Source: Actinostola sp. cb2023
Taxonomy: Eukaryota; Cnidaria; Anthozoa; Actiniaria; Actinostolidae
DNA: 64,000 nt
Direction: 5' to 3'
Assembly (NCBI GenBank): GCA_033675265.1
Contig: JAUJYZ010001003.1
Span: 91,938 to 155,937, forward strand
Below are positions 12,427 through 23,190 of this stretch, one piece after another (the stretch's first letter is position 1; the number at the start of each line of letters is the position of its first letter). A program made the position numbers and the translations under genes. Below the pieces are notes generated by a model. The model had not been told where the DNA came from and made no database searches. It saw only the letters and a list, made by a program, of their open reading frames with translations.

Positions 12427-12650
12427 CATTACAGTGAGGACACACTAACCGGGACCACTTGAGCAAAACTGACCCATCAGATTACACCTGAAAACAATCA
12501 CATTCCAACAAAATTCATGTGCCAATCAGCATTATAACTACAATGATGATTGGCCCAGACAACTTTTGTTGGATTGTGATTATTTTCAGGTGTAATCTGA
12601 TTGGTCAGTTTTGCTCAAGTGGTCCCCGTTAGTGTGTCCTCACTGTAATG
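12427..12650. mobile_element. Palindromic MITE with 70-bp inverted ends
   Basis: CATTACAGTGAGGACACAC at 12427 is mirrored by GTGTGTCCTCACTGTAATG ending at 12650. The two arms pair with few mismatches for at least 70 bases each, leaving a centre of about 40 bases that includes CAATCAGCATT. If the element proper begins at CAGTGAGG, the flanking TA on each side would be the target duplication. There is no coding capacity. Confidence 0.7.
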
Positions 12651-12769
12651 GGCTTGATATTGTTTGATTTAATGAGAATAGTGTTTGAGCTAATATAATC
12701 GAAAAAATATTTAGTGTATTTAAGAATGACTTATGCATGATGAATGTACAGCAAGACAATTTGCGTCCG

Positions 12770-13901
<1,132 letters not shown>

Positions 13902-13996
<95 letters not shown>
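13902..13996. repeat. (ATA)n microsatellite, ~31 copies
   Basis: This is a perfect trinucleotide run of about 95 bases, lying about 60 bases from the outer end of the PLE family B pair. Confidence 0.97.
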
Positions 13997-14055
13997 TGTA
14001 TATACAATAATAATAAAAAATTTTAAAGATTGTTTGTGCGTAGGATTCATTAAAA

Positions 14056-14232
14056 TTCAAAGAAAATAAGCTTCATCTACACTGTTTTTTGACGGATTTT
14101 TCCCGAGCTTTCGGATTCCAGACCCATCGTCAGGGAGATGACGTGTGTAACTTGATGGAGTAGTTCTTCCACAGTCTCGGTTAAACAGCACATTACAACG
14201 ACTAGCAATAAAAAAATGCCTCAGTCCATCTA
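14056..14232 (-). pseudogene. PLE family B, left copy: endonuclease end and 3' terminus
   Basis: This is the minus-strand half of a head-to-head pair. The sequence nearest the junction encodes the end of a Penelope-type endonuclease ORF: RRWTEA, then a CGRT motif with PSSYT, as in other GIY-YIG PLEs. Toward the outer end (lower coordinates) comes the non-coding terminus with CTGACGA (complement of 14127-14133), a short stem and GAAA (14109-14112), then GACGG and the outer end at 14056. Everything upstream of RRWTEA is missing, so the copy is strongly 5' truncated. It joins its plus-strand partner directly at about 14232/14233. Confidence 0.75.
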
Positions 14233-14547
14233 CGTTTGTTCTGTGGAAGAACTATTCCATCAAGTTACACGCCTTTAATTTCTAAGATTAGTAATTAGTT
14301 TGAACTATCTGTAGTATTTTTATGATGTTTTCTATTTTGTCACGCGCGCGCACTTTGTTTTATTTCTAGCTCGCGCTCTGTACCGTTATTTTTGTCGCCT
14401 TAGTAACCATTGTTGTTGTGTTATTGTACGTAATGTTCGATTGAAGCATTGCATTGTACCATCATTTCCCTGACGATGGGTCTGGAACCCGAAAGCTCGG
14501 AATAAATCCGTCAAAAAACAGCGTAGATGAAGCTTATTTTCTTTGAA
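14233..14547 (+). pseudogene. PLE family B, right copy: endonuclease end and 3' terminus
   Basis: This plus-strand partner starts within CGRTIPSSYT codons and reaches a TAG stop at 14296-14298. A 3' untranslated terminus of about 250 bases follows. It contains CTGACGA (14470-14476), a GGGT/ACCC stem and GAAA (14491-14494), and ends at ATTTTCTTTGAA (14547), the exact inverse of the other copy's outer end. Nothing upstream of the last codons survives. The pair is similar in design to, but different in sequence from, the adjacent family A pair. Confidence 0.75.
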
Positions 14548-14762
14548 TAATAATAATACTATAATAAAGATTCGTTTCTTCTACGTAAAGGATTTAATAT
14601 ATCGGAGCTTTCGGGCCCATGGCCCATCATCAGGGAATGAAGGCAATTCTAACGAACTTTCAGTTAACGTAGAAAACAATGACAAATGACAAACGCGTTG
14701 CTATGCACGCGCACAGTAAAGTGATGAACTCTTTGATAGCGCGCGCTAATTCTAACAATTCA

Positions 14763-15690
14763 CACTAATGCCGTAAAAGAGGAAAATAATTATTTGGAAT
14801 GGTTCTGCCACAGTCTCTATTAAAAATTGCGTTCTTATTTTTGGCAATTAACCAAGCCTCCGTCCATCTTCGTTTCGTCCAGTTGCTCTCACTGGCAAGT
14901 ATCCTCGTGTCTACCCAAGAGATGTCATGGTTGTTGGTGTTTGCGTGCTCTGATATTGCTGAACTGTCTGTTTTCGCCAACCTAACATTAGCCATGTGCT
15001 CCTTCTGCCTTGTCTTTAACGCTCTTCCTGTTTCCCCTATATACACAGCCTCACAGTTACCACAGGGGATTTCATACACGACACCTGTCTTCTTTCCTAA
15101 AGGAATCTCGTCTTTCGGCTTTGAGAGCAACTGCCTTAACGTAGTTAGAGGTTTAATGGCCGTTTTGATGTTGTAACCTTCTAAGACTCTCTTTATTCTC
15201 TCCGTCGTTCCTTTGACGTATGGTATTGTTGCAAAGCCACAGTGCTCTTGTTCTTGTTTATTTGGGTCTTTGGGCCTTAGAGGATGCATATGTGTCCTAA
15301 GAAAACGTTTGGGGTAACCATTGTCAAAACAGAGGTTTTTTTAAACACGTGCTCTCTTTCTTTGCGTTTGTCTTGATCAGTAGTTGGGATGGAATTAGCT
15401 CTATCATTCAGCGTTCGAATCACAGAAGCTTTGTGTTGTGCTGGATGATGACTCTCAAAGTGCAGATATCTATCCGTATGGGTCTTTTTGCGGTAGACTG
15501 TAATATTAATACTTCCATCATCATTTACTGTATTCAAGGTGTCCAGAAACGGTAAGCCCTCGTGAGAGTATCTTTCAATCGTAAACTTGATATTGGGATC
15601 TTGTGAGTTAAGATGGTTATGAAATGCATCAATTTCGTCACTTTTGATGACACAAACTGTGTCATCGACATATCTCTTGAACACTCTAGG
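14763..15690 (-). pseudogene. PLE family A, left copy: RT C-terminus plus GIY-YIG endonuclease
   Basis: Read on the minus strand, the fragment begins in the RT palm at FKRYVDD (catalytic YVDD codons at 15661-15672), followed by PFLDT and VYRKKTHTDRYL, both typical of PLE RTs. Next come the linker (FATIPYVKGTTER) and the endonuclease (VVYEIPCGNC, VYIGETGR, a KEH and an SEHAN histidine block, then RRWTEAWLIA). It ends near 14765 with FPLLRH. Two extra T bases in the run near 15337-15343, absent from the right copy, shift the frame between RT and linker. The finger domain and the rest of RT are missing. It is non-functional. Confidence 0.9.
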
Positions 15691-16458
15691 AATACAGTAA
15701 ATGATGATGGAAGTATTAATATTACAGTCTACCGCAAAAAGACCCATACGGATAGATATCTGCACTTTGAGAGTCATCATCCAGCACAACACAAAGCTTC
15801 TGTGATTCGAACGCTGAATGATAGAGCTAATTCCATCCCAACTACTGATCAAGACAAACGCAAAGAAAGAGAGCACGTGTTTAAAAACCTCTGTTTTGAC
15901 AATGGTTACCCCAATCGTTTTCTTAGGACACATATGCATCCTCTAAGGCCCAAAGACCCAAATAAACAAGAACAAGAGCACTGTGGCTTTGCAACAATAC
16001 CATACGTCAAAGGAACGACGGAGAGAATAAAGAGAGTCTTAGAAGGTTACAACATCAAAACGGCCATTAAACCTCTAACTACGTTAAGGCAGTTGCTCTC
16101 AAAGCCGAAAGACGAGATTCCTTTAGGAAAGAAGACAGGTGTCGTGTATGAAATCCCCTGTGGTAACTGTGAGGCTGTGTATATAGGGGAAACAGGAAGA
16201 GCGTTAAAGACAAGGCAGAAGGAGCACATGGCTAATGTTAGGTTGGCGAAAACAGACAGTTCAGCAATATCAGAGCACGCAAACACCAACAACCATGACA
16301 TCTCTTGGGTAGACACGAGGATACTTGCCAGTGAGAGCAACTGGACGAAACGAAGATGGACGGAGGCTTGGTTAATTGCCAAAAATAAGAACGCAATTTT
16401 TAATAGAGACTGTGGCAGAACCATTCCAAATAATTATTTTCCTCTTTTACGGCATTAG
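15691..16458 (+). pseudogene. PLE family A, right copy: RT C-terminus plus GIY-YIG endonuclease
   Basis: The frame is open from the junction at 15691 to the stop at 16456-16458. The order is RT C-terminus (VYRKKTHTDRYL), linker (IPYVKGTTER), then a full-looking GIY-YIG endonuclease: VVYEIPC at 16141, a second CxxC cysteine, YIGET at about 16191, REKEH-like and SEHAN histidines, and a terminal CGRTIPNNYF. The Cys and His positions fit the PLE-specific CCHH version of the nuclease. It lacks the RT catalytic core, including YVDD, so it cannot retrotranspose. The open frame extends upstream to 15613, but that part is antisense sequence of the left copy and not real coding. Confidence 0.9.
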
Positions 16459-16663
16459 TGTGAATTGTTAGAATTAGCGCGCGCTATCAAAGAGTTCATC
16501 ACTTTACTGTGCGCGTGCATAGCAACGCGTTTGTCATTTGTCATTGTTTTCTACGTTAACTGAAAGTTCGTTAGAATTGCCTTCATTCCCTGATGATGGG
16601 CCATGGGCCCGAAAGCTGCGATATATTAAATCCTTTACGTAGAAAAAACGAATCTTTATTATA
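16459..16663 (+). other. PLE family A 3' terminus with hammerhead-like core
   Basis: Downstream of the stop, CTGATGA (16590-16596) is followed by a GGGCC/GGCCC stem with a 3-base loop and then GAAA (16611-16614). This order matches the conserved parts of a hammerhead ribozyme, and hammerheads are known in PLE terminal repeats. One unpaired T lies between the core and the stem. Helices I and III are not obvious, so activity is unproven. The same motif occurs in inverse orientation at 14609-14633 in the left copy. Confidence 0.45.
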
Positions 16664-16774
16664 ACATGGCACCTACGTACAACAACATATTGAATAATAA
16701 TACTATTGATCATAATACGCGAAGAGTTAAATATTGTATGACATAGACATGAAGTCTTACGACAAAATATAGTT

Positions 16775-17050
16775 AAACGTTTTCGACCGAGGTCATCTTT
16801 AAGGATTTTAAGTTATTCCCTTGGGGAACAGTTTAGTGATGAAGTGTGCCGCTTGTTTGTTTAACGATGGTGTTGTTTGCTGTATCATAAACGCTTCAAT
16901 GATTTTCCTCTTCTAATATCCATGTACTGAAAACAGAACTTTCCATACAAAGCTGTGATTAGGGTGTTCCGCTAAATGGCGTGCTGACTCTTCGCTATAC
17001 GTGCATGCTTGTCAACATCCGTCTTTTGCTGTCTAATGTTCGCTGAATTT
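16775..17050 (-). pseudogene. PLE family C: decayed endonuclease C-terminus
   Basis: On the minus strand, three short frames join into the tail of a PLE endonuclease. ESARHLAEHPNH near 16960-17000 corresponds to the SEHAN-type histidine block. EAFMIQQ and PSLNKQ follow after a frameshift, and a stop lies at 16808-16810. A terminal motif reading GATGACCTCGGTCGAAAACG sits just after the stop (complement of 16779-16798), as at other PLE ends. At least one stop and one frameshift are present, and nothing upstream is recognisable. The sequence differs clearly from families A, B and D, so it is a separate older insertion. Confidence 0.7.
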
Positions 17051-17129
17051 TTTCATGTATGTGATTAATAAGCAATCATACAGTTTCTCGTTCAATTGTG
17101 ATATTTTTATGACATTAAAATTTGGTTGT

Positions 17130-17272
17130 CTCTGGCTTATCAGTTGTTATTAAAACTACAAACGTTTCGATCCTTCCTCAGATCTTCTTCAGTGTAACGA
17201 TCTTGTTGTAATGTGTATGCTATTTGTTAAACTTACTAGCGCGCTGGAGCTAGATCGATCTACGAGAGTTCT
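17130..17272 (-). other. PLE family D 3' non-coding terminus
   Basis: This is the sequence after the family D stop codon. It includes CTGAGGAAGGATCGAAACG (complement of 17163-17181), which has the CTGANGA...GAAAC order of PLE terminal motifs, though the stem between them is very short. The outer end is not sharply defined. Confidence 0.5.
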
Positions 17273-17474
17273 ACTATATTTCTGGAATCCTGACATAGTC
17301 ATTCTTTGACTTTGGGTCTTTTATGGAATGCCAGGATTCCAGAAATAGTCTTTGGTGGTAGTTCTTTTCTGTCTCGACGATTCTTGTTTCTTTGAAATTC
17401 AGCTGGTGACCAGTTGCGTTTGCGTGTTCTGCTACCTTTGAAGCTGGCGCGTTGTTGCAAACGGCCCTCCTGTG
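17273..17474 (-). pseudogene. PLE family D, endonuclease C-terminal piece
   Basis: On the minus strand the frame reads VAEHANATGHQLNF, then a tract with LFLESWHSIKDP, and stops at 17273-17275. The AEHAN block matches the SEHAN block of family A, and the position relative to the GIY-YIG piece is correct. The upstream side is cut off by the insertion at 17475-17681. Confidence 0.75.
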
Positions 17475-17681
17475 TTAATAATAATGATAATTATTTATTT
17501 ATTCACGTAGAACACAAAAGAGCTTACAATAAAACTCGTGAGAACGTGCACGTGCTAAAAAATCTAAAATATAATATTATAAAAAGTATATACTCCTAAT
17601 CTATAATTAATTCAATCACCACCCCTACCAACCCAATATAAATATACAATAAAATCCCAAACTACCAATATAGTAGCCATT
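17475..17681 (-). mobile_element. ~207-bp insertion in PLE D, probable retroelement tail
   Basis: This AT-rich block separates two parts of the PLE D endonuclease. On the minus strand it finishes with GTGAATAAATAAATAATTA and a TTATTA run, resembling the simple-repeat tail of a non-LTR element or SINE. Some PLE codons expected between the flanking pieces are missing, so insertion was accompanied by deletion, or the 5' flank was lost. No clean target duplication is seen. Confidence 0.4.
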
Positions 17682-17763
17682 GATCTTTCAGTTTGACCAT
17701 GATAAACAAAATCACAATCCTCACATTCAATCCTGTACACCACGCCCTTTTTGGAATGATAGT
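17682..17763 (-). pseudogene. PLE family D, GIY-YIG core piece
   Basis: The minus strand encodes KKGVVYRIECEDCDF followed by VYHGQTER. This is the GIY...YIG motif of a PLE endonuclease with its CxxC pair; the second motif is VYHG instead of VYIG, a change at a conserved position. The upstream continuation lies on the far side of the BEL element at 23904. The ATAGT at 17759-17763 is the 5-bp target duplication left by the BEL insertion. Confidence 0.8.
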
Positions 17764-17883
17764 TGTCGTGTCGTTCGCGCCAAAAAGTTAATTTTGCAAA
17801 TTATGTAAAATTATGTAAGGTGAAGCCTCGTGAGTTGGCGGCGTTTACCACGAAATTTTAAGTTATAAAAGTTAGTACTCACA
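17764..17883 (+). repeat. BEL 5' LTR (120 bp)
   Basis: It starts TGTCGTGTCGTTCGCG and ends TTAGTACTCACA, and matches the 3' LTR with only a few differences (for example CGTTCG versus CTTTCG, TTTTGC versus TTATGC, TTTTAAG versus TTTTCAG). A TATAAAA-like TTATAAAAG lies near 17864-17872. It is short for an LTR of this group. Confidence 0.9.
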
Positions 17884-18066
17884 TTTCCTTAAAGTTTCCG
17901 TGTAATAACAAGTTGATAAGCCAGGATTGGAGTCAAGAAATGTTTGCAAGCAAGAATTTGTGTTGTTTGGACAGGATATTGTCGTTCTTGAAGCATAAAG
18001 ATCCAGTTTTCGTCGAGCGAAGGTACATTGTTTCATGTTAGACTTCGTGTCGCGTTGATTGCTACG

Positions 18067-19566
18067 ATGTCGAATGTCAACGATTCAGTGATTTCTGAGA
18101 GAATCGTAGCTTTAAAGAGGACCAAATCTGGTCACCTTGGTGAGATTACCAAGATTTATCGACGACTTGAGGAATATCTCAAGGGTTGTACGTTCTTTAT
18201 CGATGTTCAAAGCGAAAGGGAACGCTTGGAGACACAATGGTCTCGTTATACACGTGTATATGGTGAAATTATTGAGCTTTTAACCGACCAAAACGTGAGG
18301 ATGACAGAAGCTAATAGTCATGAAGAGCATGTTAATGCTTATTGTGAATGTCTTAAATCAATTGAGCAGTATATTCATCATCATGTTGGATAACCCAGTG
18401 AAGACAGTGAAGTAAATATTTCAGTGCACGCGCTCTCAGGAATGCGGAGTATGCATATGTTAAATCAACCAGACGACGATGCGCGCAGCGTAGTTTCTAC
18501 GCGTTCTAGAAAGTCTGTGAGCTCTAGCGTTTCCAAATCTAGTTCAACTGCTAGAGAAAATGCCAAGTTAAAGATAATTTTATCTGAAAAGAGATTAGAG
18601 CAATTGAAAAGATCTAAAGATAGGAAACTAAAGGAAGAACAATTTAAACTAGACAACGAGATTGCGGAAGCTGAAGACGTAGCAGAATTAGCTCAGACGA
18701 GAGACCAGTTTTATGAGGAGTATGGCAGTGATGAAAGGGACCCTGTTGTAGATAAAGATGTTATTCAACACAAGCAAGTGGTCGTTGATAACTGCGGATC
18801 TATTGAGCCTAAATGTGTTAATACGTGGAAGGAACAGCTACCCAAGGAACAAGATGTTCATTCTAACGATACGCCTACGTGTGTACAAAATTCATATGTA
18901 CAGACACAAATGCAAGTAACAAATAACCCTCCACCCGAGAAGATCCCATTATCTACCTCAACACCAGCCCAGCAAGCTATGTCAAGGCCATATATTGCAG
19001 AATCTAGTCTAAATGTTAATGCTACATATTCCCCAGTTTGGACGACCAACGAACCCAACAAGGCGTCGCGCTATAGTACTACTGAAAGCATGATGGACAG
19101 AATTACGTCAGGAATAGATTCTATAGTCACTCGGTCCAGTCTTCCACCCTTGGACGTTGTGACGTTTGCTGGAGACCCACATGAATTCTTCAGATTCAAG
19201 GCACGGTTCCATTAAATGGTTGATTCTCAGAATATCTCTGAAGTGCAAAAGATGTCGCGACTGTTGCAGTTCCTCGATGGACAAGCACGCAACGCAGTAA
19301 GTGGATTCGAAGGAGTGCCTGGCGGATTGAGAAGTGCATTGGAATTGTTGGAACGACGTTTTGGACAGCCACACATAGTAGCAAAGTCGTGTGTTGATAC
19401 ATTAGTGGATGGACCCAACATATCAAGTAATGATAGAGTAGCGCTGCAAGGACTTGCGGATCGCTCAAGAACCTTGTACGAGACTTTAAAGGCAATGGAC
19501 GCACTGTCAGAAATGAACATGTCAAACCACAGGCAACCCAAGGTCTTATTTAGTGTTTTTTGGTAA
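18067..19566 (+). pseudogene. gag: BEL gag, two in-frame stops
   Basis: One reading frame runs from the ATG at 18067 to 19566, broken by TAA at 18391-18393 and TAA at 19213-19215. The N-terminal part is charged and helical-looking. The middle (about 18540-18720) is Lys/Glu-rich and likely coiled coil, followed by a Pro/Thr/Ser-rich linker. From about 19130 the frame shows LPPLDVVTFAGDPHEFFRFK and, after the second stop, LLQFLDGQA and LELLERRFG, the signature of the DUF1759 capsid-related domain of BEL/Pao Gag. The expected C-terminal zinc knuckles are not found; the frame runs into unrelated sequence at about 19530. The stop context (FH then MVDS) suggests single-base mutation. Confidence 0.85.
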
Positions 19567-19990
19567 TTTTTTTAAATTGCTTAAAAGAATGAGAATTTGA
19601 TTGAAATAAACATACCATTTCGTCAGAAGTCGTATTTAGTCGTTTATTTGGTTATTTGAGCGTGTTTTCCTATACTGGGCTCTCCTATCCCACGGAGTGG
19701 GAAGGCTGCACACTACGATCGTCAACCGACTTGGTTCGAGGACGATTTTCTGTTAAAAATATAGGTCAACTGGGCAATTTGTCCTACCCAATGCCAAGGC
19801 AAATGGTCAATCGTTCCTCTGAAGCTCTCACATCTCCAAACGATAACCGAAAACTTTCCAAAAAGCCATGCTTCTACACAAAATCCATAGCAAATGTTCA
19901 CTCTAAACGGCTTGGACCGTTGAGATAGGACACGAGAATGTGAAAATCGGCTTAGCGACCTTGCCTGCGACCAAAATCCCTCCGGATTGG
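19545..19990. other. Unexplained block replacing gag end and protease start
   Basis: Gag homology stops near 19530 and protease-like coding resumes near 20000. The 450 bases between do not encode zinc knuckles or the DTG-type protease active site expected here, and they are not obviously repeated elsewhere in the window. It may be an insertion with deletion of the original BEL sequence, or strongly diverged BEL DNA. Confidence 0.4.
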
Positions 19991-19999
19991 CCGTACGGA

Positions 20000-20335
20000 T
20001 CTGGACGTAAAGGCAGTTATTAGCCAGCACAATGATGTTGTGCAGATCAAGGACGTTAAGGTAGTACAGAACATTAATATTAACACTACAAGACCGAAGG
20101 ACTTGTCGAGATGGTCCCATTTAAAGGACATTGTAATACCCGAAGTAGACGAGAATCAAGTGTTGATGCTCAGGTTCACGTTGAGCACCGCGTCGGAAGA
20201 GCGGGAGAACCATATGCTGTTCGTACGTTATTGGGATGGGCGGTGCTCGGACCAGTACATAGTACAAACTCTTGTCAATCGTCGAAGGTCAACGTTAATT
20301 ACGTGAAGTACGGAAGTGAATTAAGCGACCAATAA
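20000..20335 (+). pseudogene. BEL protease C-terminal region, frameshifted
   Basis: The first frame gives RPKDLSRWSHLKDIVIPEV at about 20089-20147, followed by a second frame with GEPYAVRTLLGWAVLGPV near 20190-20260. Both strings are typical of the DUF1758-type aspartic protease end and the linker to RT in BEL polyproteins. A frameshift, with loss of a short segment, lies between about 20165 and 20190. The catalytic aspartate region is missing. A stop follows at 20333-20335. Confidence 0.75.
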
Positions 20336-20425
20336 ATGAGTCAGTTCCTTAGACTTGAGGACGTTGATGTCAACAAGAGCTCAAAGTGAGCAATTTCAGT
20401 CGAAGACCAGGAGTCAATGAAATAA

Positions 20426-22422
20426 ATGGAGAGTTCAGTTCGTAAAGTAGATGGACACTACGAAGTAGGAATGCTGTGGAAGAGCACAGAACCATGGATA
20501 CCTGACAACGGGCAGATGGCCGAAGCAAGACTACAGTCACTCAAGAGAAAGCTGGAACGCAATGAACACTTACATCGAAAGTACAGAGACTTTATGAACA
20601 ATCTAGTAGCTAAAGGCTATGCAAGGAAACTGACCGCTGAAGAGGCGGGTATACCAAGCAAGAAAACATGGTACTTACCACACCATGCTGCAGTGTTTCA
20701 TCCACAAAAGAAGGATAAAATTCGTGTCGTGTTTGACGCAGCTGCCCTGTACAATGGCGTCTCCCTAAATAACCAACTAAATCAAGGTCCTGATTTGTCG
20801 AACAGTCTTCTCGGCATACTTCTCATGTTCCGAGAAGAACCCATCGCGCTCTCGCTGATATTGAAGGGATGTTTAAACAAGTATAGGTTCTTCCAGAAGA
20901 CAGTGAGGCACTGCGGTTCCTTTGGTGGGAATCGGGCATGGAAGAACAACCATCACAGTTTCAGATGACTACGTACATTTTTGGTGCTACTGACTCACCG
21001 AGTTGTACCAACTACTGCCTAAAAAGAGCTGCGGAAGACAACAAAGAAAGATACAGTGAAACAGTCGTGAATACAGTCAATAATGACTTTTACGTCGATG
21101 ATTTAGTCAAATATGTTAAAACCGAAGAAGTAGCAAAGTCTTTGGAAACCGAGATAACAACGCTACTTGGAGAGTCTGGCATTAGATTAACAAAATGGAT
21201 GAGCAATAGTCGAGAGGTGCTTGCAGCGATACCGGAAAGGGAACGAGCCAAACCGACGCTCGATCTTGATCTTGATAATCTCCCAATACAAAGAACACTC
21301 GCCGTCCAATGGGACATAGAGAAGGACGCGTTCCTATTCATGATCAACGAGCCAAACAAACCACCAACAAAGCGCGGAATTCTCTCGGCCGTGAGCTCAT
21401 TGTATGATCCTATTGGATTCGTTAGTCCAGTGCTATTGGAAGCGAAGACAATACTGCAAAGGCTTTGGAAATTGAACCTGAGTTGGGATGATCCAATTCC
21501 AGAGGAGCTACAACATCACTGGAATAAATGGAAACGAGAATTGACGAGCTTGTCGCATGTCCAAATCCCTAGAGTCTACCTGGTGAACGAAACGGATATC
21601 ATTGACATATCTCTTCACCTGTTCGCAGATGCTTCTGAAGACGGGTATGGTATGTGCGCCTACCTTAGATTCGTCCAAGCAAATGGACTGATTCACTGTT
21701 CGTTTGTAATTGGAAGATCGAGGAGTTCTCCAGTGAGGCCTATTTCAATACCCAGGCTTGAGCTACAAGCTGCAATCTTGTCTGTCAAAATATACAGAGT
21801 CTTTATGGACGAGCTTACATGTAAGATAAGTAGATCAATCTTCTGGACTGATTCCCAGACAGCATTACAGTATATTAACAAAGTGACGAAAAGATTCCAA
21901 GCTTACGTTGCAAATCGCGTAGCCGAAATTCGAGAAGTTACCACCTCAGACCAGTGGAGGCATTATCCTGGGCGCCTCAATCCCACTGATGATGCTTCAC
22001 GAGGGTTGATCCCTCAAAAGCTGTCAAACGAGCACCGTTGGTGGAAGGGACCACAATTCTTGTGGGAACCAGAAGATACCTGGCCTGATGTAAAGGTAGA
22101 AGAAATCTCTGACGCTGATCCTAAAGTTCGGAGCGACGCAAGAATCCATCAAGTTGGCGTCAATGCTTCAGACAACAAACAAGCGATGAGACACCTTATA
22201 GATAGCTGCAGCTCATGGTCAACATTGCAAAGACGCGTTGCTTGGTTGGTACGATTTTGTCGTTGGATCTTCAGTAGAAGAACTGCCAGTCATACTTGCC
22301 CACTAACACTTGAAGATTTGAATAACGCAACTTGTGTTATCGTTCGAAGCGTCCAAAGGGACTGTTTCTCTCAAGAACTGTCAGAAGTTCGAAGCAAAGG
22401 AAAAGTTAGGTGTTATGGCTGA
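20426..22422 (+). pseudogene. pol: BEL reverse transcriptase and RNase H, frameshifted
   Basis: The first frame (20426 to about 20850) holds the pre-RT linker and RT motifs TWYLPHHAAVF and IRVVFDAAA. A frameshift near 20850 moves coding to the frame containing DIEGMF (motif A, catalytic Asp at 20857), a TAG at 20884-20886, FGATDSPSC (motif B, about 20980) and FYVDDL (motif C, catalytic Asp pair at 21097-21102). After that comes the Peptidase_A17-type segment SLYDPIGFVSPVLLEA, then RNase H with LFADASEDGYG (about 21625), RLELQAAI and FWTDSQTAL, the three acidic positions expected. The frame remains open to 22422, where it ends near the integrase N-terminus. The active-site residues persist, but the breaks preclude a complete Pol. 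Confidence 0.92.
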
Positions 22423-23190
22423 TCTGAGGCCAGTTGAAATGGATGGCATACTTCGCGTAGTAGGCTGATTAGAGAAAGCTGTTGAACTGTCATTGGACGA
22501 AAAACACCCAATGATTTTACCTAAAAAAAACACATTCGTGAATTGATTGTTCGACACTATCACGAAGCCACAGCTCATGGTGGTAGAGAGCAAACCTTGT
22601 GTGAACTGAGACAACGGTTCTGGATCATAACAGGAAGAAGTCTTGTAAAACAACACAGTCAGAAGATGTTTTAAATGTCGTCGAATGAATGCACGCCCAT
22701 TACAGCAGGTTATGGCACCTCTTCCAAAGGCGAGGCTTGAAGCCTATCAACCGCCATTTACCTATACTGGTGTCGACCTATTTGGTCCACTTGTAGTTAA
22801 GTGGGGCCGCGGAACAGCAAAAAGATGGGGATGTTTATTTACGTGCTTTACGACTCGAGCAGTGTACCTCGAGGTGGTGCCATCGTTGGAGACGGATGAC
22901 TTCATCATGATCCCCCGGCAATTTGTTAGTAGAAGAGGACCTCCAAAGGAAATCTGGTCAGACAGAGGAACTAACTTTGTGGGGGCTAACAGAGAATTGA
23001 AAGAATCCATCGCGCAGTGGAATGAAGCGAAGAATGAGACACAACTTCAACAGAAGGGCATTAAATGGATCTTACAGCCACCGACGTCACCCCATATGTC
23101 TGGCGTATGGGAAAGACTTAGTCCAGATTACAAAGAAGCACATCAAAGCTGTTGTTGGAGACGGTCTGTTGAACGATCTTGAATTAAGAA
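22423..23190 (+). pseudogene. BEL integrase, N-terminal zinc finger and DDE core, broken
   Basis: Between 22423 and 22690 several stops and shifts interrupt an HHCC zinc-binding domain; YHEATAHGG and a C-x2-C in CFKCRR are still visible. The core from 22685 is open and shows YTGVDLFGPL (Asp at 22775), IWSDRGTNF (Asp at 22961) and MSGVWERL (Glu at 23111), giving the D-D-E triad with 61 and 49 residues between. After WERL the frame shifts, and coding resumes in another frame (LRTLFAEVE, up to a TAG at about 23217). Integrases of this type join the cDNA copy to genomic DNA. Confidence 0.88.

Larger units (their letters stand above)
14560..16663. mobile_element. PLE family A head-to-head inverted pair
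   Basis: 14560-15534 is repeated almost perfectly as its reverse complement at 15691-16663. The outer ends are the elements' 3' termini (CGAATCTTTATTATA), while the inner ends are 5' truncations meeting at 15690/15691. The left copy is about 156 bases longer and supplies the spacer. Similar TGAATAATAAT-rich sequence flanks both sides (about 14544-14562 and 16692-16708), possibly a target duplication with extra bases. PLEs are retroelements with a telomerase-like RT, and inverted, truncated tandem insertions are known for them. Confidence 0.85.

Noticed and set aside
14799..16424. Two identical 125-residue frames opposite the PLE endonucleases (14799-15176 plus, 16047-16424 minus)
   Set aside because: They are antisense shadows of the GIY-YIG coding sequence, identical only because the pair is palindromic.
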